Below are positions 63,840-64,000 of a stretch of DNA of 64,000 bases, in pieces. The notes under the pieces are model-generated. The model had not been told where the DNA came from and searched no databases. It saw nothing but the letters and a program-made list of their open reading frames with translations. This stretch comes from Phymorhynchus buccinoides (lineage: Eukaryota; Mollusca; Gastropoda; Neogastropoda; Raphitomidae), in contig CM065712.1 in the NCBI GenBank assembly GCA_017654935.2, positions 19,117,127 to 19,181,126 on the forward strand, given 5' to 3'. Within the stretch, counting starts at the first letter, position 1; every line of letters starts with the position of its first letter. The position numbers and the translations under genes were made by a program.

Positions 63840-64000
63840 TTGTGTACTTCCTCTTCCTCTTTTTCTTCTTCGAACACTCAGACAGTTTCCTGTCCATTAT
63901 GAGCGCAGATGTGTCATGCTGCCGTTATGTGCCTAACAAAGAAATAGTTAGGCCCAGCAAGTCCGACTTCGGCAGGAGGAAATCTTTTTGAAAGTGTTTC
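63840..64000 (-). repeat. Family E2 fragment, reverse
   Basis: GAGCGCAGATGTGTCATGC, AGTTAGGCCCAGCAAGTCC and GGAGG match 10880-10985 reversed. Cut by the window edge. Confidence 0.65.

Overview
The window is animal nuclear DNA. It is intron-rich, carries very long dinucleotide microsatellites, and is crowded with non-autonomous transposons (MITEs), tRNA-derived SINEs and non-LTR retrotransposons. The repeat style and the protein sequence suggest a lophotrochozoan, most likely a gastropod mollusc; this is inference, since no species marker is present.

One host gene can be supported: a complete cyclin-dependent kinase of the CDK4/6 class on the minus strand. Its six coding exons lie at 58328-58557, 35166-35301, 23474-23641, 22468-22628, 20058-20193 and 18127-18288. 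Every junction has a GT donor and an AG acceptor, the phases agree, and the spliced frame is 993 nt (330 aa). Introns 1 and 2 are about 23.0 and 11.5 kb and hold most of the transposons. A possible splice acceptor at 59165-59167 suggests a further upstream non-coding exon.

The most unusual signal is that five of the six CDK4/6 exons have partial, diverged copies of themselves close by. The start-codon segment is repeated four times upstream of exon 1, creating tiny upstream ORFs. There is a degenerate copy beside exon 2, three to four copies upstream of exon 3, three half-exon copies with 3' splice sites upstream of exon 4, and four copies of the last codons plus 3' flank beyond exon 6.

Layout: 1-17.4 kb is intergenic, AT-rich, with MITEs, a pogo/Tigger remnant, a LINE fossil and two minisatellites. 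17.4-24.1 kb holds exons 6 to 3 and their copies. 24.1-35.1 kb (intron 2) has a 1.4-kb purine tract, a SINE, long TG tracts and a minisatellite based on a TATGTGTCCCC word. 35.2-58.3 kb (intron 1) has a nearly intact LINE nested in a MITE, further minisatellites (46-, 21- and 93-bp units) and many MITEs. 58.3-64 kb has exon 1, its leader and more repeats.

At least eight repeat families recur and are named A-I here for cross-reference: A and C (TTAA-flanked MITEs), B and D (TA-flanked MITEs), E (330-bp repeat), F (AACGCCTAGTACC repeat), G (8-bp-TSD palindrome), H and I (shared fragments near 50-54 kb). Nearly all other long open frames are translated microsatellite or minisatellite and are not genes.
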